Position numbers and translations under genes: made by a program. Positions 1 through 9,011 of a stretch of DNA of 64,000 nucleotides are shown here, piece by piece. Position 1 is the first letter of the stretch; each line of letters opens with the position of its first letter. The stretch is from Hymenobacter sp. YC55 (lineage in GTDB: Bacteria > Bacteroidota > Bacteroidia > Cytophagales > Hymenobacteraceae), in NCBI RefSeq assembly GCF_029433095.1, contig NZ_JARNTX010000001.1, forward strand, positions 1,426,001-1,490,000, written 5' to 3'. The notes beneath the pieces are model-generated. The model ran no database searches. It was given only the letters and a program-made list of their open reading frames with translations, and was not told the DNA's origin.

Positions 1-1
1 G

Positions 2-2203
2 GGCCTGGTGTACGGCGTGCTGAAAGGCAGCGAAATTGCCAAAGGCAAAATCCAGAGCATCGACACCACGGCGGCCATGAAAGAGCCCGGCGTGCTGGCG
101 GTGCTCACGCATCAAAACCTGCCTAAACTCGCCAAAACGCCCAACGACCAGGAAGGTAAGAAAGCCATTGGCGCACCCATGGGCTTCCTGCCGCTTACCT
201 CCGACGTGGTGCATTATGCAGGGCAACCCGTGGCTTTAGTGGTGGCTGACACCTTCGAGCGGGCCACCCATGCGGCTTCGCTAGTACGAGTGCAGTATGC
301 CGTCGAAAAGCCGTTGGCCTCATACCAAGACCCCAAAGCCGAAATCTTCAACCCGGAAAAAGTACAGGACGACAAAACCAAAGGCTACACTCGCCGCGGC
401 GACGCGCAAGCGGCCCTGGCGTCGGCTCCTGTCAAGCATTCGGCCACCTACACCCACGCCATCAACCACCACAACCCCATGGAGCCTGGCTCCACTACGG
501 CCATCTGGGAATCGGCCGACCGACTAACGGTGTATGAGTCTACGCAGGGTATTACGCGCACGCAGAAGTCGTTGGCGACCATGCTGGGGCTGCCGCAAGA
601 GCAGGTTCGGGTGGTGACGAAATACCTCGGCGGCGGCTTTGGCTGCAAAGGTTCATCCTGGCCCCACACCGTACTAACGGTGCAGGCGGCCAAGGCCGTG
701 AACCGGCCCGTGAAGCTGGTGCTCACGCGCCAACAGATGTTCACGGGCATGGGCCACCGCGAAGACCAAACTCAAACCCTGCAAATCGGGGCCACCAAGG
801 AAGGCAAGCTGCTGGCGTTGGTGCACGAAAAAACCTCGACCACCTCGCCCTGGGACAACTACGCCGAACCCAACAGCCGCATCATTAACCTACTCTACGA
901 CTGCCCCACGTTCGAGTCGTCGTATCAGCTGGCGCGTGCCAATGTAATGACCTCTACGTTTACCCGCGCCCCTGGTGAGGCACCTGGCTCATTTGCCATC
1001 GAGTGCTCGATGGACGATTTGGCCTACCAACTGGGCATCGACCCGCTGGAAATTCGGTTGCGCAACTACGCCGAGAAAGACCCTACCAACGGTAAGCCCT
1101 GGTCGAGCAAAAGTTTGAAGCAATGCTATGCCCGCGGGGCGGAACTGTTTGGCTGGAACAAGCGTAACCCCAAAGCTGGCGACACCCGTGACGGGCGGTA
1201 CCTAATCGGTATGGGCATGGCTACGGCCTCCTACCCGGTACACAACTCGCAGGGCACGGCTCGCGTGCGTCTCTACGCCGACGGGCACGCCGTGGTGCAA
1301 AGCGGCGCCACTGACCTCGGCACCGGTACTTACACCGTTATGACGCAGGTAGCCGCCGATGCCTTAGGCTTAGCGCCCGATAAGGTGCGCTTCGAGCTAG
1401 GCGATTCACGCTTACCCACGGCTCCCAACTCGGGTGGCTCGGTGGCGGCAGGCACAGTGTCGTCGTCGGTGTATGTGGCGGCGCAGGAGGTCTGGCAGAA
1501 GCTGAAAAAGCTAGCCATAGCAGACAAAAAGTCGCCGCTGTACAGAGCCAAAGTAGAGGACGTAATAGTCGAGAAAAACAGGATGGTGCTCAAGGCCAAC
1601 AAGCAGAAAGGCGAAGACTTCGCGGCCCTGATGAAGCGCAACGAAATGTCGGACATCGAGGGCACAGGTAACGGCAAGTATGGTGCTGGCTACGAAAGCG
1701 GCCTAGCACCCGGTCCCGCCGACTCTGGCCACCAAGACGACAAAGGCGGCCATTCCATGCACTCTTTCGGAGCGCACTTTTGCGAGGTGCACGTCGATGC
1801 TGAGCTAGGTACTGTACGCGTTACGCGCTGGGTGAGCGTGCACGGGGCCGGCCGCATCCTAAACGCTAAAACTGCCCGCAGCCAGATTATCGGCGGCAAC
1901 ATTTTCGGCATAGGCGCGGCACTAATGGAAGAAACCTTCCGCGACCCGAACTTTGCCCGCTACACCAACGCTAGCCTCGGGGAGTACCACATTCCCGTCA
2001 ACGCCGACATCCCGGAAATGACAGTGGAGTTCATCGAGGAACACGATCCGTACATCAATGCTATGGGAGTAAAAGGCATCGGTGAAATATCAATGGTAGG
2101 TGTAGCCGCCGCCGTTGCCAATGCCGTGTTTCATGCCACCGGCAAGCGCGTCCGCGACCTACCCATTACACCAGACAAGGTGATGGGTGTATTGTCGGTT
2201 TAA
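2..2203 (+). CDS. Molybdenum hydroxylase large subunit (xanthine dehydrogenase / aldehyde oxidase family), 5' truncated
   Basis: Molybdopterin-binding subunit of a xanthine dehydrogenase or periplasmic aldehyde oxidase (PaoC/YagR) type enzyme, which hydroxylates aldehydes or N-heterocycles at a Mo centre. The frame is open at the left edge (G-L-V-Y-G precedes the GTG at 8), so the N-terminus lies outside; in relatives about 30 residues precede this point. Counting from the GTG, the glycine-rich cofactor loop GGGFGCK is at about 208-214. The catalytic Glu of the GIGE motif is at about 693, close to its place in PaoC. XdhC and a MocA-like transferase follow on the same strand, as expected for a Mo-enzyme cluster. 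The iron-sulfur and FAD subunits are not in the window and probably lie to the left. The family is certain; the substrate cannot be told. Confidence 0.93.
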   Translation, partial: GLVYGVLKGSEIAKGKIQSIDTTAAMKEPGVLAVLTHQNLPKLAKTPNDQEGKKAIGAPMGFLPLTSDVVHYAGQPVALVVADTFERATHAASLVRVQYAVEKPLASYQDPKAEIFNPEKVQDDKTKGYTRRGDAQAALASAPVKHSATYTHAINHHNPMEPGSTTAIWESADRLTVYESTQGITRTQKSLATMLGLPQEQVRVVTKYLGGGFGCKGSSWPHTVLTVQAAKAVNRPVKLVLTRQQMFTGMGHREDQTQTLQIGATKEGKLLALVHEKTSTTSPWDNYAEPNSRIINLLYDCPTFESSYQLARANVMTSTFTRAPGEAPGSFAIECSMDDLAYQLGIDPLEIRLRNYAEKDPTNGKPWSSKSLKQCYARGAELFGWNKRNPKAGDTRDGRYLIGMGMATASYPVHNSQGTARVRLYADGHAVVQSGATDLGTGTYTVMTQVAADALGLAPDKVRFELGDSRLPTAPNSGGSVAAGTVSSSVYVAAQEVWQKLKKLAIADKKSPLYRAKVEDVIVEKNRMVLKANKQKGEDFAALMKRNEMSDIEGTGNGKYGAGYESGLAPGPADSGHQDDKGGHSMHSFGAHFCEVHVDAELGTVRVTRWVSVHGAGRILNAKTARSQIIGGNIFGIGAALMEETFRDPNFARYTNASLGEYHIPVNADIPEMTVEFIEEHDPYINAMGVKGIGEISMVGVAAAVANAVFHATGKRVRDLPITPDKVMGVLSV

Positions 2204-2264
2204 TATCGTCCTCAGATCAGATGGGAAGAGTAGAGGTGATTGAAATACAGTAGAACAACCCACG

Positions 2265-2411
2265 TCTGTCATGCTGAGCTTGCCGAAGCATCTGGCGTGC
2301 TGAGGTTAGAATACTATTGTCATGCTGAGCGCAGTCGAAGCATCTCGCAAGTGTGGTATATACTACTCCTGTGTCAACACGCGAGATGCTTCGACTGCGC
2401 TCAGCATGACA
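2265..2411. repeat. Composite intergenic repeat, copy 1 (unit A plus 31-bp perfect inverted repeat)
   Basis: This fills most of the 372-bp gap between the Mo-enzyme gene and xdhC. Unit A (2265-2307, core GCTGAGCTTGCCGAAGCATC) is followed by unit B (2318-2348, core GCTGAGCGCAGTCGAAGCAT). Its exact reverse complement is at 2381-2411, across a 32-nt spacer. The same A, B, B' order recurs at 56143-56294, so this is a dispersed composite element rather than a simple terminator. Translation of this stretch gives a meaningless Cys-His-Ala-Glu-rich peptide, which should not be annotated as a protein. No transposase is nearby. Confidence 0.85.
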
Positions 2412-2575
2412 GGTACTTTAGCAGCGTCAGTAGCAACAAGTCAATCACCTTTGTTCCTTTCTTAGTTAAGGCATGAGCATCTTAGCTTCAATTTCTGGCT
2501 TTAGAAAAGCAACTTTAGGATGTCGGAAGCTTTCATGCTTCGTATAAAGTATTTTAGCGCAAACTAATTATCGGT

Positions 2576-3763
2576 ATGACTGAGCTTCAACGTCTTCTTC
2601 TAGCATACGACGAACACCGTGCTGCCAACCGGGCTTGCGCGTTGGCTTCGGTGGTTGATGTGGCCGGTTCGGCTTATCGGCGGCCGGGAGCCCGCATGCT
2701 GGTAACCGAAGACGGACAACTTACAGGAGCTATCAGCGGCGGCTGCTTGGAAGGGGATGCCCGTCGGCGGGCGCACAAAACCATCCGGCAAGGCCGGCCC
2801 ACCGTCGTCACCTACGATTCCACCGACCCGGAGGACGATTTGCAGTTTGGTGCTGCGCTAGGCTGCCAAGGCATAGTGCAGATTCTGTTGGAGCCCCTTG
2901 ACTTCGCTGACCCGGACAATCCGATAGAACTGCTGCGTCGTTGGGCCGAGGGTGTGGAGGTACCCGCGGTGGTAGCTACCGTGTTCAGCTTGGCTGGCGC
3001 GCAAGCTCCGGCCCAGATGGGAGAGCGGCTATTGCTGCTGTCAGATGGCACAGTGCAAGGCACACTTCCAGCCTCCACTGAGCTGTACGATACCATCTTA
3101 TCGGATGCTCGTGCTGCCTTGCAAGCCAGGCAGCCGGCAACTCGTCATTATGCAGTAGGCGCTGGCACGGTGCGGGTATGCCTCGAGATATTACGCCCCC
3201 CCGTACGCCTCACGGTCTATGGTGCCGGCAACGATGTGCAGCCACTCGTGCGTTTGGCTGCTGGGTTAGGTTGGCGAGTGCAGGTAGTAGATGGTCGGCC
3301 AATACAAGCGCAACCAGCACGTTTTCCGGAGGCGGAGTTGGTGCGCGTATTACCGCTGGCTGAAGTAGGAGCGGAGCCTCATGACACTCGCTTTGCGTTG
3401 CTCATGACCCACAACTACTACTACGACTTGGCCGTGCTGCGCCACTTGCTGCACGCCCCCACGCAGTACATTGGGCTCCTAGGACCTCGCAAAAAGTATG
3501 AGCGGCTGCTTACTGATCTGCAAAAAGAAGAACCCGCGGCTGGTAACTTCTTGGCTGGTCGGCTTCATAGCCCGATTGGCCTCAACCTAGGTGCCGAGAC
3601 TCCCGAAGAAATTGCTTTGTCTATTATAGCTGAAATTCAGGCGGTGCTAGCGGGGCGCCCGGCCGGCTTCCTGCGCGACTCGCCCCACCCCATTCACCCG
3701 CCGCTGCACTCCGATGGACCCTTGCAAGCAGAAGGCCGTGTAGATGCTGTCTGTGAGCTTTAA
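2576..3763 (+). CDS. XdhC/CoxI family molybdoenzyme maturation protein
   Basis: A 395-residue XdhC-family chaperone. Members bind molybdenum cofactor, promote its sulfuration and insert it into xanthine dehydrogenase-type enzymes. The N-terminal XdhC_CoxI domain shows the motifs GSAYRRPGARMLV and GAISGGCLEGDA at about residues 30-65. A C-terminal Rossmann domain begins with LTVYGAGND near residue 212. Usual length for the two-domain form. ATG start at 2576 with no Shine-Dalgarno, as elsewhere here. It is followed after 72 bp by the MocA-like gene, so the two are probably co-transcribed. The hydroxylase large subunit lies just upstream, beyond a composite repeat. Confidence 0.93.
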   Translation: MTELQRLLLAYDEHRAANRACALASVVDVAGSAYRRPGARMLVTEDGQLTGAISGGCLEGDARRRAHKTIRQGRPTVVTYDSTDPEDDLQFGAALGCQGIVQILLEPLDFADPDNPIELLRRWAEGVEVPAVVATVFSLAGAQAPAQMGERLLLLSDGTVQGTLPASTELYDTILSDARAALQARQPATRHYAVGAGTVRVCLEILRPPVRLTVYGAGNDVQPLVRLAAGLGWRVQVVDGRPIQAQPARFPEAELVRVLPLAEVGAEPHDTRFALLMTHNYYYDLAVLRHLLHAPTQYIGLLGPRKKYERLLTDLQKEEPAAGNFLAGRLHSPIGLNLGAETPEEIALSIIAEIQAVLAGRPAGFLRDSPHPIHPPLHSDGPLQAEGRVDAVCEL

Positions 3764-3835
3764 CACAAAAGGGATTGTGCGCTTGTGCTGGCGTTTCAGG
3801 ACGACAGGTTTGTAGAAAGACAACCAGATTCTCTT

Positions 3836-4465
3836 ATGCCCACTGCGGTTATTTTGCTGGCGGCCGGTTCGTCTTCGCGCCTAGGTCAGCCCAAGCAATT
3901 GTTGCCATACGAAGGGAAAACCCTACTCCGTCGCGCCGCCGAAACCGCCGTAGCGGCCGCTGCGGGGGCGCCGGTAGTAGTCGTGACAGGTGCGTTGCAC
4001 GAGGAACTGCTGCCGGAATTAGCCGGGCTGCTTGTATTGCCCGTGCGCTGTACGAACTGGGCGTTAGGTATGGGTGCCTCTCTTAAAACCGGGTTGGTAG
4101 CTTTAAAAAGTTTGTGCAACAACTGGGATACCGTTGCGGTAATGCTCTGCGACCAGCCGCACGTGACAACTACTGTCATCAAGCAGTTAGCGGCAACTTA
4201 CTGGCATACGGGCCAGCCCATAGTAGCCGCCGAATACGGAGCCGTGCGGGGTGTGCCGGTGCTTTTCGGGCCCGAAGTATTGCCGCTGCTTCAGGAGATT
4301 TCTGATGCTGCCGGAGCCGCCCAACTACTCAAGCAGCACCCGCAACTAGTAGCCACCGTGCCCTTCGCGGCTGGTGCCATTGACGTAGACACGCCCGAGC
4401 AATACGCCGCACTGTTAGGAGAAGGAACTCTCCCGCGGTCCGACCACAAACAAGATTCCCGATAG
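3836..4465 (+). CDS. MocA-like molybdenum cofactor nucleotidyltransferase (NTP transferase family)
   Basis: A 209-residue nucleotidyltransferase of the MobA/MocA fold. MocA joins CMP to molybdopterin to give the cytosine dinucleotide cofactor used by xanthine dehydrogenase-family enzymes. The signature ILLAAGSSSRLGQPKQLL (residues 5-22) has the LAAGxSxRxGxxK pattern, and the metal-binding DQPH motif is near residue 106. I chose the ATG at 3836 over the in-frame upstream start at 3785 because the nucleotide-binding motif should begin within the first few residues. The location behind xdhC supports a CTP-dependent role, although GTP use (MobA) cannot be excluded from sequence alone. Confidence 0.88.
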   Translation: MPTAVILLAAGSSSRLGQPKQLLPYEGKTLLRRAAETAVAAAAGAPVVVVTGALHEELLPELAGLLVLPVRCTNWALGMGASLKTGLVALKSLCNNWDTVAVMLCDQPHVTTTVIKQLAATYWHTGQPIVAAEYGAVRGVPVLFGPEVLPLLQEISDAAGAAQLLKQHPQLVATVPFAAGAIDVDTPEQYAALLGEGTLPRSDHKQDSR

Positions 4466-4493
4466 CTCAACAACCACAACCGTTGAATCCCGT

Positions 4494-4501
4494 TATCTTG
4501 G
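4494..4501 (+). promoter_or_regulatory. Possible -7 box (TATCTTGG) before the MFS gene
   Basis: Seven of eight bases match the Bacteroidota -7 consensus TAnnTTTG, 28 nt before the ATG at 4530. It could give the permease gene its own promoter. The match is imperfect and no clear -33 TTG lies at normal spacing. Confidence 0.3.
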
Positions 4502-4529
4502 CCGGTACTACATCCTCAACTCTGTCTCT

Positions 4530-5972
4530 ATGACAACTGCCTCGGCTACCGCGCCGGACACCGGCTTCGAGAACATCCCCAAAGACGACAAGCGCATCAC
4601 CCGCGGCTGGACGTTCTACGACTGGGCCAACTCGGTGTATCCGCTGGTTATTACGTCCAGCATCTTTCCTATTTATTGGGGTGCCGTCACCAAAACGCTG
4701 AGCCCAAAAACCGATGTGGTTAACTTCTTAGGGTTCCAAGTGCCAGGCTCGTCGTTGCTGACGTATGCCATATCAGCGGCCTTTCTGCTTGTGGCCTTAA
4801 TCAGCCCGTTTCTCACGTCGTTGGCCGACTTCTCGGGGCGCAAGAAACTGTTCATGCAGATCTTCTGCTACATCGGGGCCGCGAGTTGCGCCGCGCTGTT
4901 CTTTTTTACGCCCGAAACACTCACGCTCAGCACGTTTGTCTTCATTGCGGCCACTTTCGGCTTCTCAGGCTCGATTGTGTTTTACAACAGCTACCTGCCC
5001 CTTATTTCCTCGGAAGAGCAATATGATTCGCTTTCGGCGCGGGGCTTCTCGATGGGGTATATCGGCTCGGTGGTGCTGTTGATTATCTGTTTGGTCATCA
5101 ATCAGTTCCCTAGTATATTGGGTATTGATGCCTCTACGCCCGACGGGGCTCGTCTGCCGGCTCGAATTTCCTTCTTGCTCACGGGTATTTGGTGGGCGGG
5201 TTTCGCGCAGATTCCGTTCTTCACCTTACCCGCCGACCCCGGCCGTCCCGCCGCCGTGGCCACCTCCGATTCGGGCTGGCTGCTCAACGGCTTCCGGGAG
5301 CTAGGCAAAGTTTGGGATCAGCTCAAGCAGTTGCCTAATCTAAAGCGTTTCCTGCTCGCCTATTTCACCTACAACATGGGCGTGCAAACCGTGATGTACG
5401 TAGCCACCATCTTCGGCGACAAGGAGCTGCATCTGGAAAGCACGGCCCTTATCATTACCATTTTGCTGCTGCAGGTAGTAGGTATTCTAGGCGCCTATTT
5501 GTTTGCCAAGCTTTCGGAGCGCATTGGCAATACGCGGGCCCTGAGCTGGTCGGTGTTTATCTGGATGTGCATCTGCGTGGCGGGCTACTTCGTGCAGGCC
5601 GGGTGGAGCTTCTACGCGCTGGCCTCGGTTATTGGCCTCACCATGGGCGCCATCCAGAGTTTGTCACGCAGCACGTATTCCAAGATTATTCCCGAGAATA
5701 CCCCAAATACGGCGGCCTTCTTTAGTTTTTTCGATGTGACCGAGAAGCTGAGCATCGTAATTGGCACGGCGGTATTCGGCGTCATTGCCCAGATTACGGG
5801 TTCCATGCGCAATAGCATCTTGTCGCTCATTGTCTTCTTTGTGCTCGGGCTGCTTTTTCTGCTGACGCTGCGCGGCAAAAAATTGCGCGACGAGGTGCAA
5901 GGAGCAGGGGATGAGGCAGTAGCGCCACCACCCGCTACACCCAACGTAGGCATGCCTGCTACGCGTAAATAA
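4530..5972 (+). CDS. MFS transporter, UMF1 (Atg22-like) family
   Basis: A 480-residue integral membrane protein with about 12 hydrophobic segments. The opening motif TRGWTFYDWANSVYPLVI is typical of the UMF1/Atg22-type branch of the major facilitator superfamily, as is a mid-protein FFTLPADPGRP loop. Substrates of bacterial members are mostly unknown; the yeast relative exports amino acids from the vacuole. The last 25 residues are a Pro/Ala-rich cytosolic tail. The gene lies 64 bp after the MocA-like gene and ends at a clear terminator, so it may be the last gene of that unit, but nothing links it to molybdenum. Confidence 0.88.
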   Translation: MTTASATAPDTGFENIPKDDKRITRGWTFYDWANSVYPLVITSSIFPIYWGAVTKTLSPKTDVVNFLGFQVPGSSLLTYAISAAFLLVALISPFLTSLADFSGRKKLFMQIFCYIGAASCAALFFFTPETLTLSTFVFIAATFGFSGSIVFYNSYLPLISSEEQYDSLSARGFSMGYIGSVVLLIICLVINQFPSILGIDASTPDGARLPARISFLLTGIWWAGFAQIPFFTLPADPGRPAAVATSDSGWLLNGFRELGKVWDQLKQLPNLKRFLLAYFTYNMGVQTVMYVATIFGDKELHLESTALIITILLLQVVGILGAYLFAKLSERIGNTRALSWSVFIWMCICVAGYFVQAGWSFYALASVIGLTMGAIQSLSRSTYSKIIPENTPNTAAFFSFFDVTEKLSIVIGTAVFGVIAQITGSMRNSILSLIVFFVLGLLFLLTLRGKKLRDEVQGAGDEAVAPPPATPNVGMPATRK

Positions 5973-5998
5973 CCGTACCCCGACAGATCAACAAGAAG

Positions 5999-6022
5999 CC
6001 CCGTTCATCAGCGGGGTTTTTT
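5999..6022 (+). terminator. Intrinsic terminator after the MFS gene
   Basis: Stem CCCCG (5999-6003) pairs with CGGGG (6012-6016) across an 8-nt loop and is followed directly by six T residues. It sits 27 bp past the MFS stop codon. Confidence 0.85.
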
Positions 6023-6109
6023 GTTTACTTACCAAATCAGCCAATAACTTCCCGCCACGTACTCACTTTTATCTCCTCTCACTACGCTCAACTTAATCCT
6101 CCCAACCTC

Positions 6110-6625
6110 ATGACCGACTCTCAACCTACTTTGCAAGCGGCTCTCAGCCAAGAACTGAAACACGAGTTGAAACTTACGCGGCGCCTCCTAGAGCGAGTTC
6201 CTACCGAGCAGTTTAGCTGGCAGCCCCATCCCAAGTCGATGAAGATTGGTACGCTTGCTTCGCATATGGCCAATCTGGTGGGCTATCTGGAAATGTCGAT
6301 GGCTGGTCCCGAAACCGACTTAGCCAGCACCAAAATGCCCGACTCACCCACCAGCACCGATGAAGTGCTGCGCCGCTTTGATGTCAACAGCGAAAACATT
6401 CACAAAGCGCTAGAGCAAATAGATGACGCTATGCTTCAGGGAGTATGGTCGTTGCGTCGGGGAGAGCAGGTGTTCATGACCATGCCCCGCACTGCCGTAG
6501 CCCGCACTCTGGTCCTAAATCACCTCATTCATCACCGGGGCCAGCTAAGCGTTTACCTGCGTCTGCTCGATATTCCGGTGCCTGCTATCTACGGCGGCTC
6601 GGCCGACGAGGCACCTCAGCGCTAA
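6110..6625 (+). CDS. DinB family protein
   Basis: A 171-residue four-helix-bundle protein of the DinB/YfiT superfamily. Recognisable pieces are the opening helix LTRRLLERVPTEQFSWQPHPKSM (about 21-43), the central LASHMANLVGYLE and the C-terminal NHLIHHRGQLSVYLR. The His in LASHM and the paired His in LIHHRGQ are the likely divalent metal ligands of the family. Bacillus DinB is damage-inducible, but most members have unknown roles, some being thiol-dependent metalloenzymes. Stand-alone gene between two terminators. Confidence 0.9.
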   Translation: MTDSQPTLQAALSQELKHELKLTRRLLERVPTEQFSWQPHPKSMKIGTLASHMANLVGYLEMSMAGPETDLASTKMPDSPTSTDEVLRRFDVNSENIHKALEQIDDAMLQGVWSLRRGEQVFMTMPRTAVARTLVLNHLIHHRGQLSVYLRLLDIPVPAIYGGSADEAPQR

Positions 6626-6640
6626 TTTGCCTGAAGATGA

Positions 6641-6690
6641 GCAGTAACAAGAAAAGGGGTAGTAACTACTACCCCTTTTCTTGTTACTGC
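6641..6690. terminator. Bidirectional terminator with 23-bp perfect stem
   Basis: Arms 6641-6663 and 6668-6690 are exact reverse complements with a 4-nt loop (AACT). The stem contains A-rich and T-rich flanks that serve both strands. It separates the convergent DinB and amidohydrolase genes. Confidence 0.85.
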
Positions 6691-6701
6691 CTACATGTAA
6701 T

Positions 6702-8354
6702 TTATTTACCGCTAAATACTTGCTCGCCGGCAATCCAGGTTTGCTGCACCTTCGCGCCGCGCAGCTTTTCCTTGGGCGCTTGCAGCAAGTCAGTATCCAA
6801 TACCACGAAGTCGGCGGCCATGCCGGGGCGGATGCTGCCTTTCTGTTTTTCTTCAAACGCCGCGTGTGCTGCCCAGGTGGTCATGCCGCGCAAAGCATCG
6901 GGCCGGCTAAGGGCATTTTCCATTTGGAACCCTTTGGCGGGGTAGTTTTTGGCATCTTGACGGGCTACGGCGCTATGGAAGCCAAACAGCGGATTAATAT
7001 CTTCCACTGGGAAGTCGGAGCCGAGGGCCACTTGGCCGTATTGCAGGCGCAGATCATTGAAGGCATAGGCCGTTTTTAGCCGCTCGGCGCCAAGTCGCTC
7101 GCCAGCCCAGTACATATCGGAGGTGGCGTGGGTAGGCTGCACCGACGGCACGATGCTGAACTGCCCAAACTTCGGCACGTCGGCTTTGCTTACCACCTGC
7201 GCGTGCTCGATACGCCAGCGCCGGTCGTTTTTGCCTTTCAGTACTTCCCCATAAATATCGAGCAGCAGGCGGTTGCTAGAGTCGCCGATAGCGTGGGTAT
7301 TCATCTGGAACTTGCTAGCGGCCAGCTCTTTTGCTAAGGTGCGATAGTCGGCTATAGAAGAAAGTAGGAAGCCGGTTTCTTTGGGCTTGTCGGTGTAGGG
7401 ATGCAGCAAGCAGGCCCCGCGTGAGCCAAGGGCCCCGTCGGCGTATACCTTGAAGCTGCACACCGTAAGACGGTCCTCGAACACCGGGCCGTTCTTCAGG
7501 TAATAGTCTTTGTTGGCCTTCGTGGGGCTGAGCATGGCATATACGCGCAGTTTCAGTTTGCCTTGCTGCTGTAGTGCGGCCATCTGGTCGATGTTGGCTT
7601 TGTCGAGGCCTGCATCGGCGAGGCTGGTAAGGCCCACGGCTACGCACCGCTGCTGAGCTTCCAGCAACGCGGCATTGGCTTCGGTGGGTGTAGGCTCCGG
7701 AATTTTGGTGCTCACTAGATCCACCGCGTTGTCAACTAATAGCCCCGTTAGCTGACCGGCCGCGTTTTTGGTAATAGTGCCGCCACTAATGGGGGTTTTA
7801 GTGGTTACCCCAGCCAAGTCCAACGCCTTCTGGTTTACGAGGGCAGCATGCCCATCGACGCGCACAATAAACACCGGCGTGTTTGGAAATAGGGCATCGA
7901 GCGTGTCTTTGGTTGGAAATTGCTTGTTAGGCCAATCGTTCTGGTCCCAGCCACGTCCCGTCAGCCAAGCTGCCTGCGGATATTGCTGGCGCTGTTGTTG
8001 GAGCTTGGTCACCACTTGCTCCCACGAGGTAGTGCCTACTAAATCGGCATCGCGCAACCCAAGGGCGTAGCGGTAGAAGTGGCAGTGCGCATCGTAGAAG
8101 CCTGGATAAATGAATTGCCCGCGCGCATCAATGGTTGCCTTGCCTGTGTACTTGCTGCGGATGTCCTTCTCTTCGCCTACGGCCACAAATTTCCCGTCTT
8201 GCACGGCGAAGGCCGTAGCCTTAGCAAAAGCGGAGTCGACGGTGTAGACCGTCGCATTATACACCACCAAATCAACGGACTGACTGGAATTTTGGCAGCT
8301 ACTAAAAAAGCCTAGCAACGGCAGCAGGGCAAATAGGCGGAAAGATTTAAGCAT
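6702..8354 (-). CDS. Amidohydrolase family lipoprotein (YtcJ-like)
   Basis: A 550-residue metal-dependent amidohydrolase. The first residues form a lipoprotein signal ending in a lipobox-like FFSSC (Cys 20), so the enzyme is probably anchored in the cell envelope. The metal-binding HCH motif follows GFYDA near residue 90. Later come a His in MNTHAIGD, a His in RIEHAQ and the Asp in ALGSDFPVED, the usual order of the YtcJ branch. Related enzymes hydrolyse amides or N-substituted amino acids; the substrate here is unknown. A TACTTTCG box (8359-8366) is 5 nt from the start. Single-gene unit with its own terminator. Confidence 0.9.
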   Translation of the reverse strand: MLKSFRLFALLPLLGFFSSCQNSSQSVDLVVYNATVYTVDSAFAKATAFAVQDGKFVAVGEEKDIRSKYTGKATIDARGQFIYPGFYDAHCHFYRYALGLRDADLVGTTSWEQVVTKLQQQRQQYPQAAWLTGRGWDQNDWPNKQFPTKDTLDALFPNTPVFIVRVDGHAALVNQKALDLAGVTTKTPISGGTITKNAAGQLTGLLVDNAVDLVSTKIPEPTPTEANAALLEAQQRCVAVGLTSLADAGLDKANIDQMAALQQQGKLKLRVYAMLSPTKANKDYYLKNGPVFEDRLTVCSFKVYADGALGSRGACLLHPYTDKPKETGFLLSSIADYRTLAKELAASKFQMNTHAIGDSSNRLLLDIYGEVLKGKNDRRWRIEHAQVVSKADVPKFGQFSIVPSVQPTHATSDMYWAGERLGAERLKTAYAFNDLRLQYGQVALGSDFPVEDINPLFGFHSAVARQDAKNYPAKGFQMENALSRPDALRGMTTWAAHAAFEEKQKGSIRPGMAADFVVLDTDLLQAPKEKLRGAKVQQTWIAGEQVFSGK

Positions 8355-8433
8355 GCCGCGAAAGTAATGATTTAGTAACGTAGTGGTTTAGCCGGTGCAC
8401 CAACTACAGTACTGCGTCACCAAATCACTATTC

Positions 8434-8868
8434 CTACCGCTCCACGGAGTCTTGTTGCAGGCATTCTTCGAGCCAGATGCGGGCGGGGGCTTCCTCGGTG
8501 AATCGCTGAATCAGGTAGGGCAGGGTTTGCGAAGCCGGCTTGTTTTGAGGAATGCCAATATTGGCCATGGCGCCTGCAAGATGGTGCGGCGCCATCAGGA
8601 GCGCTACATAAGCGGTGCGGCCAAGGCGAGGATACACACGGGGGAAGAAATCTTCCATCATCCAGAACACATCCGAAGCATCCACCCCTGTTCGGCGCCG
8701 GACATCAATCAGCCAGAAGCGGCAGTTCATTTCGGCTGCGATGTCGAGGATGGCTGCGTAACCTCGCTGGAGTTCGAACGGCATCACGCCCCGTTTCCAA
8801 TGCCCGTGTAGCAGTTGTTGGTCGGGATGATACGTGACGTCAAGGTAAGGAGTAGAGAATGAATCCAT
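8434..8868 (-). CDS. Hypothetical protein, STAS/SpoIIAA-like
   Basis: A 144-residue soluble protein with no motif I can name with certainty. The pattern (a beta strand DVTYHPDQQLLHGHWK, a long helix, then strand CRFWLIDVRR and a helix with DVFWMMEDFF) resembles the alpha/beta STAS or SpoIIAA-like fold found in many short Hymenobacter proteins. A second protein of the same layout is encoded at 27590-28012. It lies downstream of amn on the same strand, behind the amn terminator, so it is probably transcribed separately. Function unknown. Confidence 0.6.
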   Translation of the reverse strand: MDSFSTPYLDVTYHPDQQLLHGHWKRGVMPFELQRGYAAILDIAAEMNCRFWLIDVRRRTGVDASDVFWMMEDFFPRVYPRLGRTAYVALLMAPHHLAGAMANIGIPQNKPASQTLPYLIQRFTEEAPARIWLEECLQQDSVER

Positions 8869-8932
8869 AGCAAATTAAAGCAGAGCAATACAGGACGCGC
8901 AATGACTTCAATAACAGGTGGCGGGTACAAAC

Positions 8933-8966
8933 AAAAACCCCAGCGGTTTGGAGCCACTGGGGTTTT
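8933..8966 (-). terminator. Intrinsic terminator after the AMP nucleosidase gene
   Basis: On the minus strand, stem AAAACCCCAG (8957-8966) pairs with CTGGGGTTTT (8934-8943), giving a U tract at the 3' side. It starts 45 bp past the stop codon of the AMP nucleosidase gene. Confidence 0.85.
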
Positions 8967-9011
8967 GCTGGTAGCGCCGCTATGCAAGCTAAGCGAAAGG
9001 CGTTGTTTTCG

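Noticed and set aside
2240..2476. Open frame of 78 codons
   Set aside because: It is a translation of the composite inverted repeat; the Cys-His-Ala-Glu peptide is a known artefact of such repeats.
8784..8987. 67-codon minus-strand frame
   Set aside because: It runs through the terminator of amn and into the STAS-like gene in another frame.
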